DNA of 47,154 nt from an uncultured Olsenella sp. (GTDB lineage: Bacteria; Actinomycetota; Coriobacteriia; Coriobacteriales; Atopobiaceae). The position numbers were made by a program, and so were the translations under genes. The notes below the pieces were generated by a model. The model saw only the letters and a list, made by a program, of their open reading frames with translations, ran no database searches and was not told where the DNA came from. Location: contig CASEHX010000006.1 of NCBI GenBank assembly GCA_949287905.1, positions 1 through 47,154 on the forward strand, written 5' to 3'. Shown one piece after another: positions 32,735-41,417 of the stretch (the first letter of the stretch is position 1; every line of letters starts with the position of its first letter).

Positions 32735-35700
32735 TCAGAAGATGATACCGAAGTCCGGGGAGATGGGACGCCTGACACCCGCGACCAACTCGTCAACGGG
32801 GGATTCGAGCACCCAGGAGCAGAAGTCCTCGAAGGCCCTCCGCGATCTCATGCCCTCAAGATAGCAGGCGGACTGCGAGAGCTCCATGCGCGCAGGAGAG
32901 GGGGCCATGGCGATGCGCCGCCCGCCCTCCCAGCCGCTCACCGAGCAGAAGCCGAGCTCGGAGAAGATCGTCAGGGCGGATGAAACCTCGTGTTCGTCGA
33001 TGGCGGAGATCGAGGCCCGCTCGGTCGCCTCCGCGGCGATTCCCGCGTCGTCGAGGGAGATGGGGCCGTGCGCCCGATAGAGGCGCATGAGCGTGCGGTA
33101 GACGAGGACGAGGTCGTCGCGGCTCGGGGCGGCGGAAGAGAGGATCCTGCGGCCCAGCGAGACGTCGCGCGACCCAAAGAGCAGGTGGATGGTGGCCGGG
33201 GCGCCGTCCCTGCCCGCGCGACCGCTCATCTGGTTGAACTCCACGCGACCGAGCGGGAGGCCGTAGAGGATGACGTGACGGATGCCGGGAAGGTTGACGC
33301 CCTCGCCAAAGGCGCTCGTGGAGACGATGCAGGAGAGGCCGTCGCCGCGGAACGCGCCCTCGACGCGGGCGCGCACGCCCCGCGGAAGGCCGGCGTGATA
33401 GTAGGCGACGCGCGCCGCCAGCTCCGGTATCGAGTGCCGGAGCGTCCTCACGAGAGAGACGGCGGAGTCTCGGGTGGGCGCATAGACGACGCACTTCTCG
33501 CCCCGCGCGACGATGCTCACGAGGGCGGCCTCTCGGTCGCGGAGCTCTCTGGTATCGTCGACCAGCAGGTTCTCGCGAGACGTGACGTCCAGGACGACGT
33601 CGCCGCGGTCGATGCCCGCAAGAGAGCAGATTCTTTGCGCCACGTCATCCGCGGCGGTCGCGGTTGCGGCGAGGGTAACGGGCCCGCCAAGGTCGGACCG
33701 GATGGCCGGCAGCTCGAGATAGGCCTCCCTGCTGCCGGGAGCGGCAAGCCCCGCATGGTGGGCCTCGTCAACGGCGAGGAAGCCGACGCGCCCAGACCGT
33801 GCGAAGTCCGCCCGATGAATGGCGAGAAACTCGGGCGTGGTGAGGGCTATGTCGGCACGCCCGGCGGCGAGGGCGTCGAAAACGCGCTCCCTCTCGGGAA
33901 CCGGGGTCTCGCCCGTGATGACCTCGACGCCGACGCCCACTGAGGCAAGCTCCTCGCGCAGGTGGAAGGCCTGGTCGGCCACGAGCGCCCTCAGGGGGAA
34001 GACGAAGACGCTCGCACGGTGATGCAGTATCGCCTCGCGCGCCGCGTGGATGTGGAAGACGAGGGACTTACCCCTTCCGGTTGCCATGACCGAGAGGCAG
34101 GACCTGCCCGAAGCGAGGATGTCGAGGGCGCGGCGCTGGGCCGGGAGCAGCGGACGATCGCCGATGAGACGACCCCTGAGCTCGTCGGTGAGCATCTCCC
34201 CGGAGAGCGCGGAGAGCCTCTCCCGGAGTTCTCTGGTCTCGGGGCCGCTCGCGAGGGAGTCCCGTACGCCCTCGCCTCCCCCGTCACCGGAGGCGCCGTC
34301 CGCCCCGGCGTCGAGGTCGGCCCATTCGTCGCACTCGGCGTCCCGGTCGCCGCCCGCGTCTCTCAGGAGAAGGTCCTTCACCATGAGCTTGGGCTTGGTG
34401 CGCCCCTGCCAGGTCTCGTTCACGGCCTCGAAGACGACGTCGACGATGCCGTCCCAAGCGCAGCTGCGCTCGGCATCGGGTGCCCTGAAGAAGATCGCGG
34501 GGACGGACGAGACGCCGTCCGTCGCAACGAAGCGCAGGTGGGAGAGGTCGGCTCCCACGCAGGCGCGGTTTCTCATCGTCACGCCGCACACCGCAAGAAG
34601 GGGGCGCTTGTTCCCCTGCCCAAAGGGCTGGAGGCGCTCGAGGGCGTCGATCGTCTCGACGGTGAGCTCGGAGAGCGAGACCAGGGCCGTGACCTCTCCG
34701 ACGTCCTCGAACTGCTCTGCGGGAAGCTTGCCGAGGACGAGCGAGAGGCGGCTGCGAAACTCGTCGATTCGGGACGCCTCGCAGGTGACGCCGACGGCAC
34801 CGGCATGGCCACCGAAGCGGATGAGGACGTCGGAGCACTGCTCCACGGCATGGAAGAGGTCGACGGAGCCAACGGAGCGACCAGATCCCCTCGCGACGCC
34901 GTCCTTGATCGAGAAGACGATCGCAGGGACGTGATAGCGGTTCACGAGTCGGGACGCGACGATTCCCTTGACGCCCTCGTGCCAGCCCTCCCCGCCGACG
35001 ACGACGACGCGACCGCCATCATAGGTTCTCCCCGCCTCCTCGAGCGCATCGGAGGCAAGTGCGGACTCCACCTCGCGACGCTCGGAGTTCACCGCCTCGA
35101 GCTCGCCCGCGAGCATGGCCGCCTCGACGGGGTCATCGGTGAGGAGAAGCCCGAGGGCCACGTCGGTGGAGCCCATCCTGCCGGCGGCATTGAGGCGCGG
35201 AATCAGCGAGAAGGGCAGGTCGTCGGGCTTTATCGTCGAAAGGTCGCAGCCCGCCGTGGCGGCGAGGGCAACGAGGCCGGGACGGGTCGCGCGACGCATG
35301 CGACTCACGCCGTCCGCCACGAGGGCGCGGTTCTCGTTCGTGAGCAGCATCATGTCGGAGAGCGTTCCGAGCGCCGCGACATCCGTGTACGAGCGCCAGA
35401 GGTCCGGAATCCCCCGCCTGCGCCCGAGCTCGCAGACGAGCTTGAGCGCGACCCCCGCGCCCGCGAGCTCATGCGAGGGGCAGTCTGCCGAGAGCTTGGG
35501 GTCGGTGACGGGGATGCCCACGGGGACGAGGTCAGCCGGCTCGTGGTGGTCGGTGACCACGACGTCGATGCCCCTCTCGAGAAGCCAGTCAACCTCGTTT
35601 GCTGCGGCGATCCCGTTGTCGACGGTTACCACGAGGTCGGGGTCGCACGATCGGACGACCCGCTCGAGCGCCTCGCGCGAGAGCCCGTACCCCTCGCCAA

Positions 35701-36064
35701 AGCGATAGGGAATGAAGGGGTGGGCGTCGCCCCCGAGGCGCCGCAGCGCGAGTGTGAGCAGGCACGTGGAGGTCATGCCGTCAACGTCAAAGTCCCCGAA
35801 GACGGCAATGGTCTCGGAGGAGTCGAGTGCGCGATCGAGACGGTCGGCGACCTCGGACATGCCCGGGATGACCAGCGGGTCCTCCCATGACTCGTCGAGC
35901 GACGCCTCGAGAAACGCCGTCGCCTCAGCGGGGTCGACGTGGCCACGGGCAGAGAGCACGCGCGCGACGAGCGGAGGCACGCCAATCCGCTCGGACAGCT
36001 CGCGCTCAACGCGCTCGTCCGACGCGAGCACCGTCCAGCGACGGCTCTGTGCGAGGCCGGCCAT
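32735..36064 (-). CDS. recJ: RecJ single-strand exonuclease fused to a superfamily 2 helicase
   Basis: A 1109-residue two-part protein. Residues 1-570 are RecJ: DHH motif I DFDVDGMTST (91-100), VTVDNGI (147-152), TDHHE (171-175), GRMGSTDVALG (about 296-306), the DHHA1 motif GGHAGAVGV (418-426) and an OB-like part. A Gly/Asp-rich linker (about 571-610) follows. Residues about 630-1000 are a helicase: Walker A MATGRGKSLVF (660-670), DEAHH (766-770), TLAATATA (797-804), SAFGEGVNLPG (917-927) and QMSGRAGRDG (945-954), closest in style to RecQ. A C-terminal winged-helix-like part ends the chain. Joining nuclease and helicase suggests resection by one polypeptide. Confidence 0.9.
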   Translation of the reverse strand: MAGLAQSRRWTVLASDERVERELSERIGVPPLVARVLSARGHVDPAEATAFLEASLDESWEDPLVIPGMSEVADRLDRALDSSETIAVFGDFDVDGMTSTCLLTLALRRLGGDAHPFIPYRFGEGYGLSREALERVVRSCDPDLVVTVDNGIAAANEVDWLLERGIDVVVTDHHEPADLVPVGIPVTDPKLSADCPSHELAGAGVALKLVCELGRRRGIPDLWRSYTDVAALGTLSDMMLLTNENRALVADGVSRMRRATRPGLVALAATAGCDLSTIKPDDLPFSLIPRLNAAGRMGSTDVALGLLLTDDPVEAAMLAGELEAVNSERREVESALASDALEEAGRTYDGGRVVVVGGEGWHEGVKGIVASRLVNRYHVPAIVFSIKDGVARGSGRSVGSVDLFHAVEQCSDVLIRFGGHAGAVGVTCEASRIDEFRSRLSLVLGKLPAEQFEDVGEVTALVSLSELTVETIDALERLQPFGQGNKRPLLAVCGVTMRNRACVGADLSHLRFVATDGVSSVPAIFFRAPDAERSCAWDGIVDVVFEAVNETWQGRTKPKLMVKDLLLRDAGGDRDAECDEWADLDAGADGASGDGGGEGVRDSLASGPETRELRERLSALSGEMLTDELRGRLIGDRPLLPAQRRALDILASGRSCLSVMATGRGKSLVFHIHAAREAILHHRASVFVFPLRALVADQAFHLREELASVGVGVEVITGETPVPERERVFDALAAGRADIALTTPEFLAIHRADFARSGRVGFLAVDEAHHAGLAAPGSREAYLELPAIRSDLGGPVTLAATATAADDVAQRICSLAGIDRGDVVLDVTSRENLLVDDTRELRDREAALVSIVARGEKCVVYAPTRDSAVSLVRTLRHSIPELAARVAYYHAGLPRGVRARVEGAFRGDGLSCIVSTSAFGEGVNLPGIRHVILYGLPLGRVEFNQMSGRAGRDGAPATIHLLFGSRDVSLGRRILSSAAPSRDDLVLVYRTLMRLYRAHGPISLDDAGIAAEATERASISAIDEHEVSSALTIFSELGFCSVSGWEGGRRIAMAPSPARMELSQSACYLEGMRSRRAFEDFCSWVLESPVDELVAGVRRPISPDFGIIF

Positions 36065-36291
36065 GTCAGTCGACCTCTTCGAGATAAACGTCTACGCTCG
36101 AGCACCCGGCGAACGACGCCGAGGCTCCCCTGGTCCAGATTGTCATGTCGCGTCTCTCATGAAGGTGGCGCTTCTCGCGCCCGGCTGTTGATCGAGAAAA
36201 GTGTATCAGAGAGTCCGGACGCCAACCCAACGGATGGGCCAACTGACGCACAAGTTCAGGACGGACGGCAAGCGGAGCGTGGAAGAGCACC
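36065..36291 (-). other. Intergenic region before the RecJ-helicase gene
   Basis: It holds no recognised element. A 26-codon frame (ATG near 36146, ending two bases before the recJ start) could be a leader peptide, with only a weak ribosome site. No strong promoter or terminator was found. Confidence 0.35.
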
Positions 36292-37431
36292 CTACCAGTC
36301 GCTCGCAGCCGGAGACGCCATCCAATCGGAGAGAAACTCCGAATAGGCGCCCGCGATCACCGCCTCGCGGGCACGACGCATGAGGTCGAGCAGGTAGTGG
36401 ATGTTGTGCTGCGAGATGAGAATCCCCGCGAGCATCTCCTTCTGACGCACGAGGTGGTGGAGGTACGCGCGCGAGAATCCCTGGCGACAGACGGGGCAGT
36501 CGCACGTCTCGTCGATGGGTCGCTGGTCGTGGATGAAGCGCGCGTGGCGGAAGTTGAGCCTTCCCTCGCTCGTGAACGCGGATCCGGTCCTCGCGGTGCG
36601 CGTGGGCAGGACGCAGTCGAACATGTCGACGCCGCAGGCGACGGCGCGAACGAGCGTGGTGGGGTTGCCCACGCCCATGAGGTATCGCGGCTTCGAGCGA
36701 GGCATGTGCTCGCTGACGAGCGGGGAGAGGGACTCGAACATGGTGTCGTGGTCCTCCCCCACCGAGTAGCCGCCGATGCCGTATCCCGGGAAATCGCCGA
36801 CCTCCTCGAGGTGGCGCAGGCTGCGAAGGCGCAGGTCCAGATGCATGCCGCCCTGTACGATGCCAAAGAGCGCCTGGTCCGGTCTGGTATGTGCGGCGTA
36901 GCAGCGCTCCGCCCAGCGGCTCGAGAGCTCCACGGAGCGCTCGACCTTTCTACGGGGGGCCGGATAGCCAACGCACTGGTCGAGCTGCATCACGATGTCG
37001 GCGCCCAGCTTCTGGGCAATGGCCATGTTCTCCTCGGGCGTCCAGGAGACCCACTTGCCGTCATAGTCCACGGCGCGGAAGCGAACGCCGTCATCCGAGA
37101 GCTTGCAGAACTCCTCGTGGGAAAAGACCTGGAAGCCACCCGAGTCGGTGAGGATCGGCCCGTCCCACCGCATGAAGTCGTGGAGGCCCCCCATCTCGGC
37201 GACGAGGTCGGCGCCAGGACGCATGGAGAGGTGATAGGTGTTGGCTAGCAGAATCTTGGTCCCGAGCTCGCGGAGCGTCGACGGCATGAGCCCCTTGACC
37301 GTGGCCTTGGTGCCCACCGGCATGAAGATGGGGGTGGGCACGTCCCCGTGCGGGGTGTGCAGGATGCCCGCACGCGCGTGGGTGCCGGGGTCCTCGGCAA
37401 CGATGTCGTAGGTGAAGAGGCTCTGATCCAT
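36292..37431 (-). CDS. tgt: tRNA-guanine transglycosylase (Tgt)
   Basis: Exchanges G34 of tRNAs with GUN anticodons for a queuosine precursor. It has 379 residues from the ATG at 37431 (GCGGAGAC upstream). The upstream frame runs into a structured repeat and is not used. Motifs are the catalytic-pocket DSGGFQVFS, GGYSVGE, the nucleophile region FDCVLPTRTARTGSAFT, and a zinc site CDCPVCRQGFSRAYLHHL. QueA and QueH, the next two steps, are encoded at 39354 and 40633. Confidence 0.97.
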   Translation of the reverse strand: MDQSLFTYDIVAEDPGTHARAGILHTPHGDVPTPIFMPVGTKATVKGLMPSTLRELGTKILLANTYHLSMRPGADLVAEMGGLHDFMRWDGPILTDSGGFQVFSHEEFCKLSDDGVRFRAVDYDGKWVSWTPEENMAIAQKLGADIVMQLDQCVGYPAPRRKVERSVELSSRWAERCYAAHTRPDQALFGIVQGGMHLDLRLRSLRHLEEVGDFPGYGIGGYSVGEDHDTMFESLSPLVSEHMPRSKPRYLMGVGNPTTLVRAVACGVDMFDCVLPTRTARTGSAFTSEGRLNFRHARFIHDQRPIDETCDCPVCRQGFSRAYLHHLVRQKEMLAGILISQHNIHYLLDLMRRAREAVIAGAYSEFLSDWMASPAASDW

Positions 37432-37458
37432 GTTGTCTCCGCTCGTGAGGATCGGCCG

Positions 37459-37546
37459 GCGAGAAGTCCCGTGGGGTCCGGCGCTCAAACAGCTTGCCGC
37501 AGAGGGCGCGGCAAGAACTCGCGGCGGGCCCCACGGGACTTCTCGC
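37459..37546. repeat. Structured element, copy A (22-bp outer stem, conserved inner part)
   Basis: GCGAGAAGTCCCGTGGGG (37459-37476) pairs perfectly with 37529-37546 and extends by TCCG/CGGG. Inside are GCGCTCAAACAG, a hairpin CTTGCCGC/GCGGCAAG, and AACTCGCGG. The same inner sequence occurs at 44822-44906 with a different outer stem. It lies 28 bases upstream of the tgt start codon. Confidence 0.85.
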
Positions 37547-37583
37547 TAGCCAGCGCAATCGTAGGCACGGCATCCCATCGTAC

Positions 37584-37616
37584 ACAAAACGGCCCGGCAC
37601 CGCGGGGCGCCGGGCC
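37584..37616 (-). terminator. Intrinsic terminator of the HPr gene
   Basis: GGCCCGGC and GCCGGGCC flank a 10-base loop, followed on the minus strand by GTTTTGTG. It starts about 25 bases after the stop codon. Confidence 0.85.
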
Positions 37617-37641
37617 GAACCAGTCTGGTTCTGGGTCTGGG

Positions 37642-37914
37642 TTACTCGCCGAAACCGGAGTCGATGAGGGCGATGAGGGCGTCGAGGGCGGCCTGCTCGT
37701 CCTCGCCGTCGCACGCGATCTCAACCTTGGTGCCGGTGCCGAGGCCGGCGGCAAGAATCATCATGATCGACTTGGCGTTGACGGGAGCGGAGTCCTTGTC
37801 GACGTTCTTGATGGTGACGTTGCACTGGTACTTCTTGGCCTCGGTCACGAAGACGGACGCGGGACGGGCGTGAAGACCGGTGGCGTTGATGATGCTCGTC
37901 TGCTTAGAAACCAT
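37642..37914 (-). CDS. ptsH: HPr phosphocarrier protein of the PTS
   Basis: Carries phosphate from enzyme I to sugar-specific EIIA proteins. It has 90 residues from the ATG at 37914, preceded by GGAAAGGAAG. The active His lies in INATGLHARPASVFV and the regulatory Ser in APVNAKSIMMILAAG, so HPr-kinase type control is possible. Enzyme I is not in the window. On the minus strand an extended -10, TGC TAGGAT near 37978, may be its promoter. Confidence 0.96.
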   Translation of the reverse strand: MVSKQTSIINATGLHARPASVFVTEAKKYQCNVTIKNVDKDSAPVNAKSIMMILAAGLGTGTKVEIACDGEDEQAALDALIALIDSGFGE

Positions 37915-38111
37915 TCGTGGACTTCCTTTCCAGATTTCCAAAAAACGAGAGGCAGCGCCCCTCTGGGAACAACGCATATCCTAGCAAACGATTCAAGTTT
38001 TGGCATGGCTCTTCCCGCCGAGGTAACAAACTCGGGGGCTGAGCGGATTATTCCGCGTGACAATCCGCCACTTGCTGCACAATAGGATGAGGAAAGACGA
38101 GAGGAGCATCG

Positions 38112-39332
38112 ATGTCCGAGAGCTGGAACCAAAACCAAGACGAGACGGGGACGCAGAGTCGCCCCAACGATGCCCTCGACGCCGCCCGCGGCGCCGCCGC
38201 CGGCGCGGCAGAGACGCTGAAGAGCGGAGTTGCCGCAGTTCGCGACGTGCGTGCGGCAGCACGGAAGCTCTCCGCCGAAAGGGCCCGCCTCAAGCAGCTC
38301 GAAGATGGCCTCGCTGCCGACGAGGAGACGCTCGCCCGCCGCGAGGAGGTCGAGGCGAGCTACGACGAGATTATGGACACTCAGAGCGCCGTCGCCGAGA
38401 AGGCCGAGCGCGAGATGCAGCGAAGGACCGAGGAGGTCGAGAAGCTCGAGGCGAGCATCGCCGACCTCGAGAAGCGGCTCTCGCAGATGCGCGAGGACCA
38501 CGAGCACGAGCTGCGTCCCTACAAGAAGATCATGGAGTCGGCACGCGGCCGCTCGGAAGAGGCGAGCAGGACGGTCGGCGACGCAAAGCGTGCCGTGAGA
38601 AGCGCGGAGTCCCAGGTGAAGGACGCCTCGGAGCGCAGGGAGCAGTCGATCCTGTCGGCAAACCGCGCCGTTGACTCCTCGCAGGCAAGGCTGAGGAAGG
38701 TCCAGGACGAGCTGAAGCGAGCGCAGGGCGAGGGAGCGGACCCCTCCGCCATGAAACAGCTCCAGGACGAGGTGACGACCGAGTTGGCCCGCGTCGAGGC
38801 TGCGCGCGTTGACGTCTCGACCGTCACGAACAGCGCTCAATCAACGGTGGATGCGGCCCAGACGCACCTCTGGACCCAGAAGCAGTCGCTCGAGGAGGCC
38901 CAGCGCGAAGCTGACGAGGCCAAGCAGGAGTACGACGAGCGAAAGAGCGAGTACGACGAGCTTGTGGAGAAGGCCGAGGCTGCCGAGAAGGAGCTCGAGG
39001 AGGAGATCGGACGGCTCAAGGACGAAGCCGACGAGGCGAAGGGGGCGCACGACGAGGCTGCCGACCGCTTTGACGAGGCGACGGCCCTCCTCGACGAGGC
39101 GAAGTCAGTCCACGAGACCCCCGAGGAGACCCGCAGGCTCCGCCAGAGCATCGTCGACCAGCGCCAGGACGTGACCGCCCAGCAAGCTCTCGTCGACAGC
39201 CTCGTCGAGGGAGAGCGGAGCCTCCGGGCCAGCACGCGCAACGCCCGCCTCACGCTCTATGCGGCCGCCGCGGGCGTCGTCATCGTAATCGTGGCCATCA
39301 TCGTCCTCGTCGCGTTGCTCCAGTCGCGGTAG
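38112..39332 (+). CDS. Long coiled-coil protein with a C-terminal membrane anchor
   Basis: A 406-residue protein from the ATG after GAGGAGCATCG. Residues about 50-375 are almost entirely charged heptad-like helix (for example ERARLKQLEDGLAADEETLA and EKELEEEIGRLKDEADEA) with a short break near GEGADPSAMKQ. Residues about 378-403 are one hydrophobic segment (AAAAGVVIVIVAIIVLVALL) near the very end. It should form a long rod anchored to the membrane by its tail, facing the cytoplasm. I recognise no family. A small protein with the same plan is at 14354-14662. It converges on queA. Confidence 0.75.
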   Translation: MSESWNQNQDETGTQSRPNDALDAARGAAAGAAETLKSGVAAVRDVRAAARKLSAERARLKQLEDGLAADEETLARREEVEASYDEIMDTQSAVAEKAEREMQRRTEEVEKLEASIADLEKRLSQMREDHEHELRPYKKIMESARGRSEEASRTVGDAKRAVRSAESQVKDASERREQSILSANRAVDSSQARLRKVQDELKRAQGEGADPSAMKQLQDEVTTELARVEAARVDVSTVTNSAQSTVDAAQTHLWTQKQSLEEAQREADEAKQEYDERKSEYDELVEKAEAAEKELEEEIGRLKDEADEAKGAHDEAADRFDEATALLDEAKSVHETPEETRRLRQSIVDQRQDVTAQQALVDSLVEGERSLRASTRNARLTLYAAAAGVVIVIVAIIVLVALLQSR

Positions 39333-39353
39333 CGACGAGGCCTCGCGCGGGCG

Positions 39354-40520
39354 CTACTCGATGAGCATGGCGTCGCCAAAGGAGAGGAAGCGGTAGCGCT
39401 CCTCGATGGCGGCGTGATAGGCAGTCATGATCTGATCGCGCGTGGCAAAGGCCGAGACGAGCATCATGAGCGTGGAGCGCGGCACGTGGAAGTTCGTGAT
39501 CATGGCGTCCACCACGTGGAAGCTTGACCCAGGCATGAGGTAGAGGTTGGTCGTGGCGTTCTCGCGGACCACGATGTCACCGGTGCCGGCGGCACCCTCG
39601 AAGCGGCGCGCTGCCACGGGTGGCTCGCTCGGCGCGGCGCCCGGGTCCCAGGCGCTCTCCAGAGAGCGGACCGAGGTGGTGCCCACGGCGATCACGCGAT
39701 GACCCGCCGCCTTGGTGGCGTGCACGGCGTCGACCACCTCCTGGGGCACGTGGTAGCGCTCGGTGTGCATGACGTGCTGGGTGGGGTCGTCCTCCGTGAC
39801 CAGGCGGAAGGTGTCGATTCCCACCTCGAGCTCCACCGTTGCCCAGCCCACGCCCTTCTCGCGAATACGCTCGATGAGCTCGGGCGTGAAGTGAAGGCCG
39901 GCCGTGGGCGCCGCAGCGGAGTGCTCCTCGCTCATGGCATAGACGGTCTGGTACTTCTCGGGGTCGCCCTCGTACTGGGTGATGTAGGGCGGAAGCGGCA
40001 CGTGGCCGGCGGCGTGGATCGCCTCGTCCAGCGTGCGCGGCGTGCCGTCGCCCTTCTCCCCCACCGGCGAGAAGCGCACGAGGCGCCCGCCCTTGCTGCC
40101 CTCGACGAAGTCGACGATCTCACCGGTGAGCACCACCGGCGCGGACTCCGGGGCGTGCAGGCCGCCCGCGCGGTACTCGATCACGATGCCCGGCTGGCGG
40201 AGGCGCTTGCCGGGGTTGACCAGGCACTCCCAGACGCCGCCGAGCGGGTCCACGTCCTCGCGGCGCTTGAGCAGCAGCGTCTCGCAGACGCCGCCCGTGC
40301 CGCGCTTGCGACCCACGAGGCGCGCCGGCATGACGCGCGTGCGGTTGGCCACGAGTAGGTCACCGGGCTCGAGGTACTCGAGGATGTCCGAGAAGCGGCG
40401 ATGCTCGACGGAGCCGTCCTCGCGATGCAGCACGAGCAGGCGACAGGAGTCGCGCGGCTCGGCCGGGGCCTGGGCGATGAGCTCGTCGGGCAGCGGGTAG
40501 TCAAAGTCGTCGGTGCGCAT
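39354..40520 (-). CDS. queA: S-adenosylmethionine:tRNA ribosyltransferase-isomerase (QueA)
   Basis: Adds the epoxycyclopentane ring to preQ1-modified tRNA using the ribosyl part of SAM. It has 388 residues. Family blocks are the start FDYPLPDELIAQAPAEPRD, ANRTRVMPARLVGRKRGTGG, the SAM-site region AAPTAGLHFTPELI, and the late TNFHVPRSTLMMLVSAF. It is 112 bases from queH, the next enzyme of the pathway, and was probably transcribed after it. Confidence 0.97.
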   Translation of the reverse strand: MRTDDFDYPLPDELIAQAPAEPRDSCRLLVLHREDGSVEHRRFSDILEYLEPGDLLVANRTRVMPARLVGRKRGTGGVCETLLLKRREDVDPLGGVWECLVNPGKRLRQPGIVIEYRAGGLHAPESAPVVLTGEIVDFVEGSKGGRLVRFSPVGEKGDGTPRTLDEAIHAAGHVPLPPYITQYEGDPEKYQTVYAMSEEHSAAAPTAGLHFTPELIERIREKGVGWATVELEVGIDTFRLVTEDDPTQHVMHTERYHVPQEVVDAVHATKAAGHRVIAVGTTSVRSLESAWDPGAAPSEPPVAARRFEGAAGTGDIVVRENATTNLYLMPGSSFHVVDAMITNFHVPRSTLMMLVSAFATRDQIMTAYHAAIEERYRFLSFGDAMLIE

Positions 40521-40582
40521 GGGGTTCCTTTCGCGTCTTCCGGCGCACTACGATAGCACGCAGAGGGCGAAGGCTTGCCCGC

Positions 40583-40656
40583 GCTCGTGCAAAAGTCGGT
40601 GGTTCTGCAGAGGCCATCTGCGGAAACTCGAATTATGGAGCCACTTTTGCACGAGC
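40583..40656. repeat. Inverted pair of GCTCGTGCAAAAGT repeats between queA and queH
   Basis: GCTCGTGCAAAAGT starts at 40583 on the plus strand and at 40656 on the minus strand. The minus-strand copy is also coding: it supplies the last residues of QueH (ARAKVAP and the stop). Related copies lie at 46790-46994. Confidence 0.75.
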
Positions 40657-41253
40657 CTCCTCGTCGCGTCGCGCAGCCGCCTTCGCTGCCTTGCGCGCGT
40701 CGCGGGCCTCGTGGCGCTCGATGGCGGCCTCCGCGGCGGAGAAGCGGCAGCCGCAATAGTTCTGGCGATACATGCCCAGCTCGCGGGACTCGCGCGTGGC
40801 CTCGGGATAGTGAGGGCGGAAGTCGCGCCACACGGGCGTGAGGCCGTATCGGGGCGCCAGCGTGGCGAGAATCTCGCCACAGGCGTCGAAGAGCTGGTAT
40901 GGCGAGACCACGAGCGTCGTGGACACGAACTCAAAGCCCCGTTCGCGCCCTACGCGGCACGCCTCGGAAAGACGCAGGGCGTAGCACGCGCGGCAGCGTC
41001 GCTCGCGGTCAAAGCCCGCCGGAGCGGCGGCACGCTCCCAGGCGTCCCGGTCGTCCCCGGCAACGATCACGTTGACGTGGGCCACCTCGTCCGCCCAGGC
41101 GCATAGCGTGTCAAGCCGGCGCTGCCACTCGGAGGCGGGCTGGATGTTGGGATTGGTCCAGCAGATCGTGGGCTCAAACCCCTCCGCGCGCAGCAGCTTT
41201 ACCGGCTCGAGCGAGCACGGTCCGCAGCAGGCGTGGAGAAGAAGCGGCGTCAT
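40633..41253 (-). CDS. queH: Epoxyqueuosine reductase QueH
   Basis: Reduces epoxyqueuosine to queuosine in tRNA, the final step; a non-homologous alternative to QueG. It has 206 residues from the ATG at 41253 (GGGAGGTG upstream). The family cysteines are visible in LLLHACCGPCSLEP, ERRCRACYALRL and YRQNYCGCRFS. The last residues are encoded by a copy of an intergenic repeat. Its placement next to queA and near tgt supports the assignment. Confidence 0.93.
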   Translation of the reverse strand: MTPLLLHACCGPCSLEPVKLLRAEGFEPTICWTNPNIQPASEWQRRLDTLCAWADEVAHVNVIVAGDDRDAWERAAAPAGFDRERRCRACYALRLSEACRVGRERGFEFVSTTLVVSPYQLFDACGEILATLAPRYGLTPVWRDFRPHYPEATRESRELGMYRQNYCGCRFSAAEAAIERHEARDARKAAKAAARRDEEARAKVAP

Positions 41254-41417
41254 GACACCTCCCTTGAACGGCAAAACGGTTTTAGGTGTTTATTTGAGAC
41301 TCTGTTGAGTATAGGCCTCCGCATTCTTTGCAAAGGCCCTGCTCAGAAAATGCTATCAAGCCAGTGATACTTCAAGAGCTCGAGAAAAACCACCTAGAAG
41401 CGGAAACAAGCGCACGG

